Of a DNA stretch of 64,000 nucleotides, positions 46,494 to 55,713 are shown one piece after another. The stretch is from Caldimonas brevitalea (GTDB taxonomy: Bacteria; Pseudomonadota; Gammaproteobacteria; Burkholderiales; Burkholderiaceae_C), in assembly GCF_001017435.1 (NCBI RefSeq), contig NZ_CP011371.1, forward strand, positions 124,001-188,000. The letters run 5' to 3'. The translations under genes were made by a program, and so were the position numbers. The notes under the pieces were generated by a model. The model worked only from the letters and a program-made list of their open reading frames with translations. It searched no databases and was not told the origin of the DNA. Position 1 is the stretch's first letter, and every line of letters starts with the position of its first letter.

Positions 46494-47675
46494 CTAGGGC
46501 GAAGGAAAGCCAGGGCAGGCACGCCCCGACAAGGCCTTGCCCACCAAAACCCCGCAATGCTGCGCCAGCCACCCGGCCCCATGGCCCACCCACGCAAGGG
46601 GCCGCACCGAGACCGGCCGGCGCGCCAGATGCCGGCGCACGTCGTCTGCCAGCCGTGCAGCCGAGCCGTAACGCGCCTCCGGCAGCTTGCGCAGAGCCGT
46701 CAGCACGATGGCGTCGAGATCGCCGCGCAAGCGCTGGGCCAGGCGACGCGCCTTTGCGCCGGCGCCGTCGAGGACAGCCCGGCTCGGGGGAACCGGTTCG
46801 CGCTCGCACACCGCGTCGGCCAGTGCCTCCGCGTCGAGATGCAGACTTGCGCCATACGGCCCGACCCCCGCCAACATCCCATACATCAACACCCCCAGCG
46901 AATACAGGTCGCTGGCGGGCGAGAGCGCGCCGCCTTGCACCTGCTCCGGGCTGGCATAGGCGAGCGTGAGGGCCAGTGGCTGCGGCGGCGCATCCGCCCG
47001 GTCGACCGGGCGCGACGCTGCAGCCACTTCGGCGATGCCAAAGTCGACGAGCTTGGGTTGCCCGTCGCGGGTCACCAGAACGTTGGACGGCTTCAGGTCG
47101 GCGTGGACCACACCTTGTCCGTGCACATCGTGGACGACCCTGGCCAGCGCCTCGAACAGTCGCAGGCGCTGGCTGATCGAAAGCTTGTTGCGTTGGCAAT
47201 AGACGTCGATCGGCAACCCGACGATCAGCTCCATCACCAGATAGGGCAGGCCGTCCGCACCCACGCCACCACCGAGGACCTTGGCGACATGTGGATGGTC
47301 GAGCCGCTCCAGAATTTGCTGCTCGCGCTGCAGCCGCGCCGCAGCGCCCGACACCGCTGCCTCGTCGCGCAGCAGCTTGAGTGCGACAGGTGTTGCGAAC
47401 GGTGCCCGCGCCGCGACGCCGCAATACACGTCGCCCATCCCACCACGGCCGAGCAACCCCGTGAGCCGCCAACGTCCCACCCGCTGCCCGACGCGTGCAG
47501 CCTCCGCTTGCTGACAGGCCGCACTACAGGACCCGTTCGGCAGCGCCAGCCTCGCAGCATCGGCTGTCCTCTGCTCGGCGTTGCCTCTCCCCCCGAGCGG
47601 GCCGAGCACCGCTGCCCGCAGTGCGCGCAACCCTTGCCAGCGGTCCCGCTCCCCGAAGTGAGGTACCGTCGTCAC
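46494..47675 (-). CDS. Hanks-type Ser/Thr protein kinase, short form, coupled to an ECF sigma factor
   Basis: The GTG start at 47675 overlaps the sigma-factor stop (GTGA), giving 393 residues. The kinase domain covers about 68-350: Gly-rich loop GRGGMGDVY, K100 in VALKLL, catalytic HADLKPSN (191-198, D193), DFG (211-213) and the APE-equivalent YASPEQ. The catalytic loop is H-A-D, so it is a non-RD kinase. Many relatives of this ECF-linked type continue into a membrane helix and TPR repeats. This one stops soon after the kinase domain (LARRPVSVRPL...), which suggests truncation or a short variant. The coupling implies that kinase and sigma factor act in one signalling system. Confidence 0.88.
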   Translation of the reverse strand: MTTVPHFGERDRWQGLRALRAAVLGPLGGRGNAEQRTADAARLALPNGSCSAACQQAEAARVGQRVGRWRLTGLLGRGGMGDVYCGVAARAPFATPVALKLLRDEAAVSGAAARLQREQQILERLDHPHVAKVLGGGVGADGLPYLVMELIVGLPIDVYCQRNKLSISQRLRLFEALARVVHDVHGQGVVHADLKPSNVLVTRDGQPKLVDFGIAEVAAASRPVDRADAPPQPLALTLAYASPEQVQGGALSPASDLYSLGVLMYGMLAGVGPYGASLHLDAEALADAVCEREPVPPSRAVLDGAGAKARRLAQRLRGDLDAIVLTALRKLPEARYGSAARLADDVRRHLARRPVSVRPLAWVGHGAGWLAQHCGVLVGKALSGRACPGFPSP

Positions 47676-48337
47676 AAGGCCCCCGTGTGTGCCGCGTGCC
47701 CCAACCCCGGAGCCCACCCCAGCTCGTCCAACAGCCATTTGCGCGCCGCAGCCCACTTGCGCAACACGGTCGCGATGGAGGTCTTCAACGCCACGGCGGT
47801 TTCTTCCACGCTCAGTCCGACGAAGAAGCGCAGCTCGACGACGCGGCCTTGCTGCGGATCGAGTTGGGTCAGCCGGTCGAGTGCCTGTTGCAGGGCGACA
47901 AGGTAGGGCCCTTCGTCTTCCACGCCGAGCTGCGCTTCGACGGCCGGCAGCAGGCCATCCTCACGCAGCGCTTCCAGACTCTGCTGCCAGCCTCCCCCAC
48001 CCCGCTTGTCGGCCTTTGCCGCCCGTGCCTGGTCGATCAGGATGCGACGCATCAGTCGCATGACCCAGGCATAGAAGAATGCGCGTGACGGCCAGCTCGA
48101 GTGACGCAACCGGACCATGCGCAAGTACGCCTCATGCACCAGTTCGGTCGGCTGCTGCAGGGCACGTGCGGCGGTCTCGCTGCGCAGCACGCGGCCGGCC
48201 ATGCGCCTCAGCTCACCGTAGACGAGCGGCAGCACGCGGTCCAGCGCCGAGCGGTCGCCTTGCGACCAGCGGCGCAGCAAGCGGGTCACGTCTGCAGGGC
48301 TGTCGTCGGGCTTTGAGAGGTGGGGCGTGAGGTCCAA
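47672..48337 (-). CDS. ECF-type RNA polymerase sigma factor
   Basis: The 221-residue product has a sigma-70 region 2 (about 20-105: [42 protein letters not shown]) and region 4 (about 150-205: [33 protein letters not shown]). The layout fits the group whose genes are partnered with Hanks-type kinases (TIGR02999-like, recalled, not searched). There is no anti-sigma factor gene nearby; the overlapping kinase gene probably controls its activity. Target promoters are unknown. Confidence 0.9.
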   Translation of the reverse strand: MDLTPHLSKPDDSPADVTRLLRRWSQGDRSALDRVLPLVYGELRRMAGRVLRSETAARALQQPTELVHEAYLRMVRLRHSSWPSRAFFYAWVMRLMRRILIDQARAAKADKRGGGGWQQSLEALREDGLLPAVEAQLGVEDEGPYLVALQQALDRLTQLDPQQGRVVELRFFVGLSVEETAVALKTSIATVLRKWAAARKWLLDELGWAPGLGHAAHTGAL

Positions 48338-48518
48338 GCGTGGTCTCCTGTTGCCTCCTCAGCATCGGCTGGAAGATGGCAACTGGCAAACCGGAGCAGG
48401 CCGGACGCAGCAGATGCGTCCGGCGGTACTGTGGGGAGATACCGGGGGTACGTCGCCTGCGTTGGGTTTGGAGGTCGCGTTGCGGCTGAGCAGCACGTCC
48501 GAAGGCAGCACGCCAGTG

Positions 48519-48717
48519 CCGAGTGGACCTTGTCGAGCTTGTCAGTGGCGTCGCAACTGCTGACGGTGTCTTGGCCGTAGCCTCGGCCGAAAACATAGCT
48601 GTCGTTGCCGGCGCCGCCTACGAGGAAATCGTTGCCCGAGCCGCCGTCCAGCATGTCCGCGCCATCGCCTCCAAGCAGCTGGTCATCGCCGGCACCGCGG
48701 GCCAAAGTGAGTCTGAA
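48519..48717 (-). pseudogene. Remnant of an RTX calcium-binding repeat gene
   Basis: On the minus strand a frame reads several consecutive RTX nonapeptides ([28 protein letters not shown]) and then the [11 protein letters not shown] segment seen at the corresponding point of the large RTX protein. It enters non-RTX sequence on both sides, with no start or secretion signal. It lies beyond the terminator of the main RTX gene and is most likely the leftover of a duplication or of a longer ancestral array. Confidence 0.8.
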
Positions 48718-48783
48718 GACGCAGGCCCTCGGCACCGGCAGAACGGGCCGGAAGCGCGCATTGTCGCGAGAAACGCCCAAAGC

Positions 48784-48811
48784 AAAACGCCCAACCGAGG
48801 ACGGTTGGGCG
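48784..48811 (-). terminator. Intrinsic terminator for the RTX transcript
   Basis: A perfect 10-bp stem (CGCCCAACCG with CGGTTGGGCG, 4-nt loop) at 48788-48811 is followed on the minus strand by TTTTGCTTT. It lies about 290 bp downstream of the RTX stop. Confidence 0.85.
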
Positions 48812-49100
48812 CTGAACTCTGGCGGTGGAAAAGGAGGCTACGGCAAACCTTCCTCTCAAGCTCCTGCGGCCTAGCGGGGAAACGGGAGCCCAGCCACCGA
48901 GGTTGAGCTGTCGACTACCGGACTCCGTTTGCCTCCGTAGCACGAGTGCCGTGTTTCAACCGTTCCTTTGCAATCTGCGGAGGCGCATGTCGTCATGCGA
49001 CCCCACAGGCTGAAACCGTTGGGCTGAGGCTCGAGCCCTTTACCCGAAGCCCGGTCGACCTGCACATCGAACGCGAGCTTCGGTGGGCAACGTGGTCTAC

Positions 49101-52100
49101 TTACTTCCAGTTGGCAGCGATCACCGGGTTGAGCGATGTCTGGTAGTCCGCTGACAGCGTCGTTTGGCCTGCTGCTGGCGGGGCGAAGCCAGCCATGGCA
49201 GAAACAAGCGCGTTGACCTGCGTATTGAGCAACATCTTGCCATCCGCAGTTTTGAACTGCTCTACCTGGTACGCACTGGCAGAGTACCAACCGCCAATGG
49301 TGGTCTTGTCGGTTGTGCCGATGATGCTCACTTCAAGGTCACTGCCGACGCGGCGGAACCAGATCTGGTCGATCGCGACATTGGGTCCGACCTGAACGAC
49401 GTCGGTGTTTCCGGCAAGCGTGTCGTAGTCGGACACAGTGTCGGCCTCCGTGCCGCGGACGAGCAGGTATGTGTCCGAGCCGGCGCCTCCGTTGAGGTAG
49501 TCGTTCCCTGTGCCACCATCCAGAGTGTCGTTGCCGGCATCACCGTACAGCGTGTCGTTGCCGACCCCGCCTACCAGCAGATCGCTACCGTTACCTCCGC
49601 GCAGCGTATCGCTGCCGATGTCTCCATCGAGCAAGTCGTTGCCATCGTCTCCGTAGAGCTTGTCGTCGCCGCTACCGCCGCTCACCGTGTCGTCGCCGCT
49701 GGCTGCCGAGATGGTGTCATTGCCATTGCCGCCGTTTAGCGTATCCGCCGTGGCATAGCCGTACAACTCGTCTGCGCCCGCGGTGCCCTGGATCGCCAAG
49801 GTCTTGACCGTGCCCACATCCCATGTGGTGCCGTCGGCGAAGCGGATCTGCTCGACCTTGTACAAACTGGTCCCGTCGCTGGTGAAGTACGACGAGACCG
49901 TGATCTTGTCGGTACTGCCTGCGAGGCTCAGAATCAGATTAGTACCGCTGCGCGTGACCTTGATGTCCGACGGCGTGATGTCCGCGGCGAACTCGATCAC
50001 ATCCGTCTTGCCGGTGCCGCTGTCGTAGTTGAGGATCGTGTCCTGACCCCAGCCGCGCGCAAACGTGTACGTGTCCGAGCCTGCTTCGCCATGGATGCTG
50101 TCGTTGCCGGCCCCACCGTCGAGCAGATCGTCGCCGTTGCCACCCCTCAGGGTGTCGTTGCCGATACCACCCACCAACCGATCGTTGCCGTTGCCTCCGT
50201 CGAGTGTGTCGTTGCCGATGCCGCCATCGAGCAGGTCGTTGCCGTCCTCCCCGTTCAAGGTGTCGTCGCCGCTACCGCCGCTCACCGTGTCGTCGCCGCT
50301 GGCTGCCGAGATGGTGTCATTACCATCGCCGCCGTCCAGCGTATCGGCCGTCGCATAGCCGTACAACTGGTCCGCACCCGTCGTGCTTTGGATTGCCAAG
50401 GTCTTGACCGTGTCCACATCCCATGTGGTGCCGTCGGCGAAGCGGATCTGCTCGACCTTGTACAAACTGGTCCCGTCGCTGGTGAAGTACGACGAGACCG
50501 TGATCTTGTCGGTACTGCCTGCGAGGCTCAGAATCAGATTAGTACCGCTGCGCGTGACCTTGATGTCCGACGGCGTGATGTCCGCGGCGAACTCGATCAC
50601 ATCCGTCTTGCCGGTGCCGCTGTCGTAGTTGAGGATCGTGTCCTGACCCCAGCCGCGCGCAAACGTGTACGTGTCCGAGCCTGCTTCGCCATGGATGCTG
50701 TCGTTGCCGGCCCCACCGTCGAGCAGATCGTCGCCGTTGCCACCCCTCAGGGTGTCGTTGCCGATACCACCCACCAACCGATCGTTGCCGTTGCCTCCGT
50801 CGAGTGTGTCGTTGCCGATGCCGCCATCGAGCAGGTCGTTGCCGTCCTCCCCGTTCAAGGTGTCGTCGCCGCTACCGCCGCTCACCGTGTCGTCGCCGCT
50901 GGCTGCCGAGATGGTGTCATTACCATCGCCGCCGTCCAGCGTATCGGCCGTCGCATAGCCGTACAACTGGTCCGCACCCGTCGTGCTTTGGATTGCCAAG
51001 GTCTTGACCGTGTCCACATCCCATGTGGTGCCGTCGGCGAAGCGGATCTGCTCGACCTTGTACAAACTGGTCCCGTCGCTGGTGAAGTACGACGAGACCG
51101 TGATCTTGTCGGTACTGCCTGCGAGGCTCAGAATCAGATTAGTACCGCTGCGCGTGACCTTGATGTCCGACGGCGTGATGTCCGCGGCGAACTCGATCAC
51201 ATCCGTCTTGCCGGTGCCGCTGTCGTAGTTGAGGATCGTGTCCTGACCCCAGCCGCGCGCAAACGTGTACGTGTCCGAGCCTGCTTCGCCATGGATGCTG
51301 TCGTTGCCGGCCCCACCGTCGAGCAGATCGTCGCCGTTGCCACCCCTCAGGGTGTCGTTGCCGATACCACCCACCAACCGATCGTTGCCGTTGCCTCCGT
51401 CGAGTGTGTCGTTGCCGATGCCGCCATCGAGCAGGTCGTTGCCGTCCTCCCCGTTCAAGGTGTCGTCGCCGCTACCGCCGCTCACCGTGTCGTCGCCGCT
51501 GGCTGCCGAGATGGTGTCATTACCATCGCCGCCGTCCAGCGTATCGGCCGTCGCATAGCCGTACAACTGGTCCGCACCCGTCGTGCTTTGGATTGCCAAG
51601 GTCTTGACCGTGTCCACATCCCATGTGGTGCCGTCGGCGAAGCGGATCTGCTCGACCTTGTACAAACTGGTCCCGTCGCTGGTGAAGTACGACGAGACCG
51701 TGATCTTGTCGGTACTGCCTGCGAGGCTCAGAATCAGATTAGTACCGCTGCGCGTGACCTTGATGTCCGACGGCGTGATGTCCGCGGCGAACTCGATCAC
51801 ATCCGTCTTGCCGGTGCCGCTGTCGTAGTTGAGGATCGTGTCCTGACCCCAGCCGCGCGCAAACGTGTACGTGTCCGAGCCTGCTTCGCCATGGATGCTG
51901 TCGTTGCCGGCCCCACCGTCGAGCAGATCGTCGCCGTTGCCACCCCTCAGGGTGTCGTTGCCGATACCACCCACCAACCGATCGTTGCCGTTGCCTCCGT
52001 CGAGTGTGTCGTTGCCGATGCCGCCATCGAGCAGGTCGTTGCCGTCCTCCCCGTTCAAGGTGTCGTCGCCGCTACCGCCGCTCACCGTGTCGTCGCCGCT

Positions 52101-55100
52101 GGCTGCCGAGATGGTGTCATTACCATCGCCGCCGTCCAGCGTATCGGCCGTCGCATAGCCGTACAACTGGTCCGCACCCGTCGTGCTTTGGATTGCCAAG
52201 GTCTTGACCGTGTCCACATCCCATGTGGTGCCGTCGGCGAAGCGGATCTGCTCGACCTTGTACAAACTGGTCCCGTCGCTGGTGAAGTACGACGAGACCG
52301 TGATCTTGTCGGTACTGCCTGCGAGGCTCAGAATCAGATTAGTACCGCTGCGCGTGACCTTGATGTCCGACGGCGTGATGTCCGCGGCGAACTCGATCAC
52401 ATCCGTCTTGCCGGTGCCGCTGTCGTAGTTGAGGATCGTGTCCTGACCCCAGCCGCGCGCAAACGTGTACGTGTCCGAGCCTGCTTCGCCATGGATGCTG
52501 TCGTTGCCGGCCCCACCGTCGAGCAGATCGTCGCCGTTGCCACCCCTCAGGGTGTCGTTGCCGATACCACCCACCAACCGATCGTTGCCGTTGCCTCCGT
52601 CGAGTGTGTCGTTGCCGATGCCGCCATCGAGCAGGTCGTTGCCGTCCTCCCCGTTCAACGTGTCGTCGCCGCTACCGCCGCTCACCGTGTCGTCGCCGCT
52701 GGCTGCCGAGACGGTGTCATTGCCATCGCCGCCGTCCAGCGTATCGGCCGTCGCATAGCCGTACAACTGGTCCGCACCCGTCGTGCTTTGGATTGCCAAG
52801 GTCTTGACCGTGTCCACATCCCATGTGGTGCCGTCGGCGAAGCGGATCTGCTCGACCTTGTACAAACTGGTCCCGTCGCTGGTGAAGTACGACGAGACCG
52901 TGATCTTGTCGGTACTGCCTGCGAGGCTCAGAATCAGATTAGTACCGCTGCGCGTGACCTTGATGTCCGACGGCGTGATGTCCGCGGCGAACTCGATCAC
53001 ATCCGTCTTGCCGGTGCCGCTGTCGTAGTTGAGGATCGTGTCCTGACCCCAGCCGCGCGCAAACGTGTACGTGTCCGAGCCTGCTTCGCCATGGATGCTG
53101 TCGTTGCCGGCCCCACCGTCGAGCAGATCGTCGCCGTTGCCACCCCTCAGGGTGTCGTTGCCGATACCACCATCGAGTACGTCGTTGCCGTCCTGGCCGT
53201 AAATACGGTCGCCGCCCTCATCTCCCAACAGGTGGTCATCGCCAGAGCCACCGTACAAGGTGTCGGCGCCCCCGCCGCCTGAAACGACGTCGTTCCCCTC
53301 ATCGCTATCGAACGTATTCCCGTTCGCGTCCCCGAGAAAGAGGTCGGCCGACTCGTGACCCTTCGTAGTGCTAGGTTCCAGAACCAAATCTTTCAGCACA
53401 GGTGCCAGTTCTGAATCAGGCGGAATCGCGTCGATCCACTGGCGAAGAACTGTAAGGCCGTCATACCCGATCGTTTGAAGGATGCCTTGCCCGTATCGGT
53501 TGAAATCAATCAAATCGACTAGGGCATTTTTCTCATCCTCGGTTCTCTTGTTTTCAAGGGAGGCGGCGAACCTGCTTGAATCCAACCGCACCCCATTGTC
53601 ATCTACGACGAGATCCACCTCGCCGAGATAGGATTGCAGGCGCGTCTGCAGCACGAGCGCCCCATAAACGCTTTCGCGCAGAGCTTCGTAAGATTTATCA
53701 AAAAGCTCCCCGGCGCGAGGCTGTATAAGGACGTGCTCTCTATAGCTAACCATCCCAGGCCCACCGTCACGAAAAACAGTTGCGCCTGCGACAAAGGGTG
53801 ACTGGCCGTTGAATGCATTCAAGACGGTCAGCTGGCGATATCGGGCCGGATCCTGTTCAGCGAAGGCATTCAGAAGTGACTGAGACGGCAGTGCAAATTG
53901 GAACCGGTAGCCAAGCACTTCATCGAGCTGTACAAACATGCCCGCAAGGATAAGCCCTTCGCGGCAAAGGATGGAAATAAATTCGTGGTCCGATGCTCCC
54001 CGCCAATTCACACCCTTCGCATCCAGGGCCTCACTGAAATAGTCTCTCGCCATGTGATCGGGGATATCCGTATACTCCGAGAGGCGACGTCGATCGGATA
54101 ACGACCATGGATCTGAAGTTCCGGCCCAGGTCTCAAGCAGTTGATCGAGCAACGCTAGTTGCTCGTCGCGCGTGCTAGCGGCACTGTACTGCTGGACAAC
54201 TTGTTTGAGCAATTGAGCTTCATCAGTTTCTAAGCTCATTGCTTCGCGTAAATCACGCACAACCCCGCTTCCGCCCATTTCGGGTAGAACCTGAGCTTCG
54301 TCCGATATGAGGATTTCGTCGGTGAATTCGCGATAGAACGGGTTGTCCACCAAGTTCAGATTTCCGGCCGACTCGCTCGTGACCGTTACGCTCTCAATCT
54401 CAGTAGTAGTGCCGATGCTGCGCGTGACAGTTGCTGTACCGGTAACGGTGTTTCCGTTGCCTAGATTCGTAGTCGTCAGACTCTCGTTAAGATCGATGGA
54501 GACAATGTTCTTCTCGGTTAAAGTGAATAGCTCGTTACTCTGACTGACACCATCCTGGTTTATGTCTTGCCAAACGCGGACTTGGGCAAAGCCCGCGTCC
54601 ATGCTATCGAACTTCCTGTCGCCATTACTGTCTTGTGCACGGAGTGCTTCAAAACCCGTTGCGGCAGTTCGGGTCGTACCATCTGCGTCGGTGATCTGAG
54701 TGTCTACACCAAACAGCTCTCGGCCAGAGTCAATTGAGCCATTGCCGTCTCGGTCCATTACCAGCCAGCTGTCGTCGCTGTTTAGCCAACCAGTGCCGGT
54801 GCGGATACCGTCACCATTGTGGTCAAACAGAACAGGCTGTGCCCCAGTGCCGATCGTCTCGATGCCGTCGCCGTCCAGATCGATGGCAAGAGGGTCACGT
54901 TGGCGCCAGGTGATGGCATCCTGATAGGGGTCGTTGACTGACGAGTCGACACTCGCACGGCTGTTCGAAATGTCGATCATTGTATTTATGACGCCCGCCA
55001 CAGCGAACCCCACGCCGACGATCGTAATCGCGCCTGCCGCAACCGGAAACCCAGCGGCAACTACGAGCGGGGCGATCATTCCTGCCACATTACCTGCCAT

Positions 55101-55352
55101 CGTGATGAGGTCACCGACGGACGTGCGGCCGTTCTCGGTAATACCAACACCCACCATGCCAAGCGCGATAGCGTTCGTTACGATGGCGGCAGGCCCCGGC
55201 GTGGCAGCCGCAACGATCTGAATCCCTGAAGCGGCGATCTGGAACGGCGTGGCGTTGTTTATTCCTTGTACGATGTTGTCGATGCCAGCCGCAGACACAC
55301 CGTGGATCTGAAAGACGCCGACGACGCCATCGAAAGTTTGAGCAAAAGACAT
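49101..55352 (-). CDS. Large RTX calcium-binding protein, type I secreted, with FrpC-like self-processing module and repeated arrays
   Basis: The 2083-residue protein has no N-terminal signal peptide, as expected for type I secretion. Residues about 30-130 are Ala/Gly/Val-rich and hydrophobic. About 152-290 resembles the FrpC self-processing module: QRD-PLAIDLDGDGIET, FDHNGDGIRTGTGW, DRDGNGSIDSGRELFG and VWQDINQDGVSQSNE. A unique region follows to about 720. Then RTX nonapeptides (GGxGxDxLx type) alternate with HCBP-related beta domains (TYTFARGWGQDTILNYDSGTG, RFADGTTWDV) in six nearly identical 200-residue copies. The last 50 residues form the export signal region. A GGAGGG Shine-Dalgarno sequence precedes the ATG. 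HlyD-like and HlyB-like exporter genes lie upstream on the same strand. Function could be toxin, adhesin or envelope protein. Confidence 0.95.
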   Translation of the reverse strand: MSFAQTFDGVVGVFQIHGVSAAGIDNIVQGINNATPFQIAASGIQIVAAATPGPAAIVTNAIALGMVGVGITENGRTSVGDLITMAGNVAGMIAPLVVAAGFPVAAGAITIVGVGFAVAGVINTMIDISNSRASVDSSVNDPYQDAITWRQRDPLAIDLDGDGIETIGTGAQPVLFDHNGDGIRTGTGWLNSDDSWLVMDRDGNGSIDSGRELFGVDTQITDADGTTRTAATGFEALRAQDSNGDRKFDSMDAGFAQVRVWQDINQDGVSQSNELFTLTEKNIVSIDLNESLTTTNLGNGNTVTGTATVTRSIGTTTEIESVTVTSESAGNLNLVDNPFYREFTDEILISDEAQVLPEMGGSGVVRDLREAMSLETDEAQLLKQVVQQYSAASTRDEQLALLDQLLETWAGTSDPWSLSDRRRLSEYTDIPDHMARDYFSEALDAKGVNWRGASDHEFISILCREGLILAGMFVQLDEVLGYRFQFALPSQSLLNAFAEQDPARYRQLTVLNAFNGQSPFVAGATVFRDGGPGMVSYREHVLIQPRAGELFDKSYEALRESVYGALVLQTRLQSYLGEVDLVVDDNGVRLDSSRFAASLENKRTEDEKNALVDLIDFNRYGQGILQTIGYDGLTVLRQWIDAIPPDSELAPVLKDLVLEPSTTKGHESADLFLGDANGNTFDSDEGNDVVSGGGGADTLYGGSGDDHLLGDEGGDRIYGQDGNDVLDGGIGNDTLRGGNGDDLLDGGAGNDSIHGEAGSDTYTFARGWGQDTILNYDSGTGKTDVIEFAADITPSDIKVTRSGTNLILSLAGSTDKITVSSYFTSDGTSLYKVEQIRFADGTTWDVDTVKTLAIQSTTGADQLYGYATADTLDGGDGNDTVSAASGDDTVSGGSGDDTLNGEDGNDLLDGGIGNDTLDGGNGNDRLVGGIGNDTLRGGNGDDLLDGGAGNDSIHGEAGSDTYTFARGWGQDTILNYDSGTGKTDVIEFAADITPSDIKVTRSGTNLILSLAGSTDKITVSSYFTSDGTSLYKVEQIRFADGTTWDVDTVKTLAIQSTTGADQLYGYATADTLDGGDGNDTISAASGDDTVSGGSGDDTLNGEDGNDLLDGGIGNDTLDGGNGNDRLVGGIGNDTLRGGNGDDLLDGGAGNDSIHGEAGSDTYTFARGWGQDTILNYDSGTGKTDVIEFAADITPSDIKVTRSGTNLILSLAGSTDKITVSSYFTSDGTSLYKVEQIRFADGTTWDVDTVKTLAIQSTTGADQLYGYATADTLDGGDGNDTISAASGDDTVSGGSGDDTLNGEDGNDLLDGGIGNDTLDGGNGNDRLVGGIGNDTLRGGNGDDLLDGGAGNDSIHGEAGSDTYTFARGWGQDTILNYDSGTGKTDVIEFAADITPSDIKVTRSGTNLILSLAGSTDKITVSSYFTSDGTSLYKVEQIRFADGTTWDVDTVKTLAIQSTTGADQLYGYATADTLDGGDGNDTISAASGDDTVSGGSGDDTLNGEDGNDLLDGGIGNDTLDGGNGNDRLVGGIGNDTLRGGNGDDLLDGGAGNDSIHGEAGSDTYTFARGWGQDTILNYDSGTGKTDVIEFAADITPSDIKVTRSGTNLILSLAGSTDKITVSSYFTSDGTSLYKVEQIRFADGTTWDVDTVKTLAIQSTTGADQLYGYATADTLDGGDGNDTISAASGDDTVSGGSGDDTLNGEDGNDLLDGGIGNDTLDGGNGNDRLVGGIGNDTLRGGNGDDLLDGGAGNDSIHGEAGSDTYTFARGWGQDTILNYDSGTGKTDVIEFAADITPSDIKVTRSGTNLILSLAGSTDKITVSSYFTSDGTSLYKVEQIRFADGTTWDVGTVKTLAIQGTAGADELYGYATADTLNGGNGNDTISAASGDDTVSGGSGDDKLYGDDGNDLLDGDIGSDTLRGGNGSDLLVGGVGNDTLYGDAGNDTLDGGTGNDYLNGGAGSDTYLLVRGTEADTVSDYDTLAGNTDVVQVGPNVAIDQIWFRRVGSDLEVSIIGTTDKTTIGGWYSASAYQVEQFKTADGKMLLNTQVNALVSAMAGFAPPAAGQTTLSADYQTSLNPVIAANWK
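49795..53171. repeat. 600-bp tandem array, about 5.6 near-identical copies, inside the RTX gene
   Basis: Sequence from 49795 matches itself at an offset of exactly 600 bp up to 53171. The central copies are identical at nucleotide level in every line compared; the few differences I found (near 49813, 52659, 52712 and 52722) are all in the outermost copies. Each unit encodes 200 residues: one HCBP-related beta domain plus a run of RTX nonapeptides. Confidence 0.97.
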
Positions 55353-55379
55353 TGGCCCTCCAAAAATTTTTGTGCGATC

Positions 55380-55601
55380 TTAATTGGCGCCTTCGACGCG
55401 CAAAACCACGGCACTTCCAAGCAAAAAGATAAAGGCGGAAATTATAAATAACATATACGCCTGCGACAATCGATCACCTTTCTTTGATAGATCCCAGATG
55501 AATTGAATATTCCAGATTTTCTTGCGGAATAAAATTATGGGCAGGAGAATGAATGCGATTGCGGCCAAAGCAAGACCTATATAAAGCAGCATTTGTCCCA
55601 T
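55380..55601 (-). CDS. Small two-helix membrane protein, 73 aa, between hlyD-like and RTX genes
   Basis: The product has two hydrophobic segments (about 4-25 LLYIGLALAAIAFILLPIIL and about 49-67 YMLFIISAFIFLLGSAVVL) joined by a basic, Trp-containing loop (KKIWNIQFIWDLSKKGDRLS). An AGGAG site lies 6 nt before the ATG. It is on the same strand as the exporter genes and 27 bp upstream of the RTX start, so it is probably co-transcribed. I know no family for it. An accessory or immunity-like role toward the RTX protein is possible but is only a guess from position. The DNA here is less GC-rich than around it. Confidence 0.75.
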   Translation of the reverse strand: MGQMLLYIGLALAAIAFILLPIILFRKKIWNIQFIWDLSKKGDRLSQAYMLFIISAFIFLLGSAVVLRVEGAN

Positions 55602-55713
55602 CTCGGCTCCTATTGACTTTTCAAGCTGGCATCCGTTGCCAATATAACTCGAAAGAATGGCGGTCGCAGCTTTGATTCTTCAGCTCTACCACTCGCTGTG
55701 TCGCGGCTGATAT

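Larger units (their letters stand above)
48338..49100. other. Region between the sigma-factor gene and the RTX gene
   Basis: No intact gene. It contains an RTX gene remnant (about 48519-48717) and a minus-strand terminator at 48784-48811, both listed separately. Confidence 0.7.

Noticed and set aside
49795..53171. The repeats as a CRISPR array
   Set aside because: The unit is 600 bp, contiguous and coding, with no spacers and no cas genes.
50091..53282. A 1063-residue open frame on the plus strand across the RTX array, plus repeated 67-, 81- and 97-residue frames
   Set aside because: These are antisense shadows of the RTX gene. They repeat every 600 bp because the array does, and the array's codon pattern leaves the opposite frames open. 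The minus-strand RTX protein has clear domains and a Shine-Dalgarno site.
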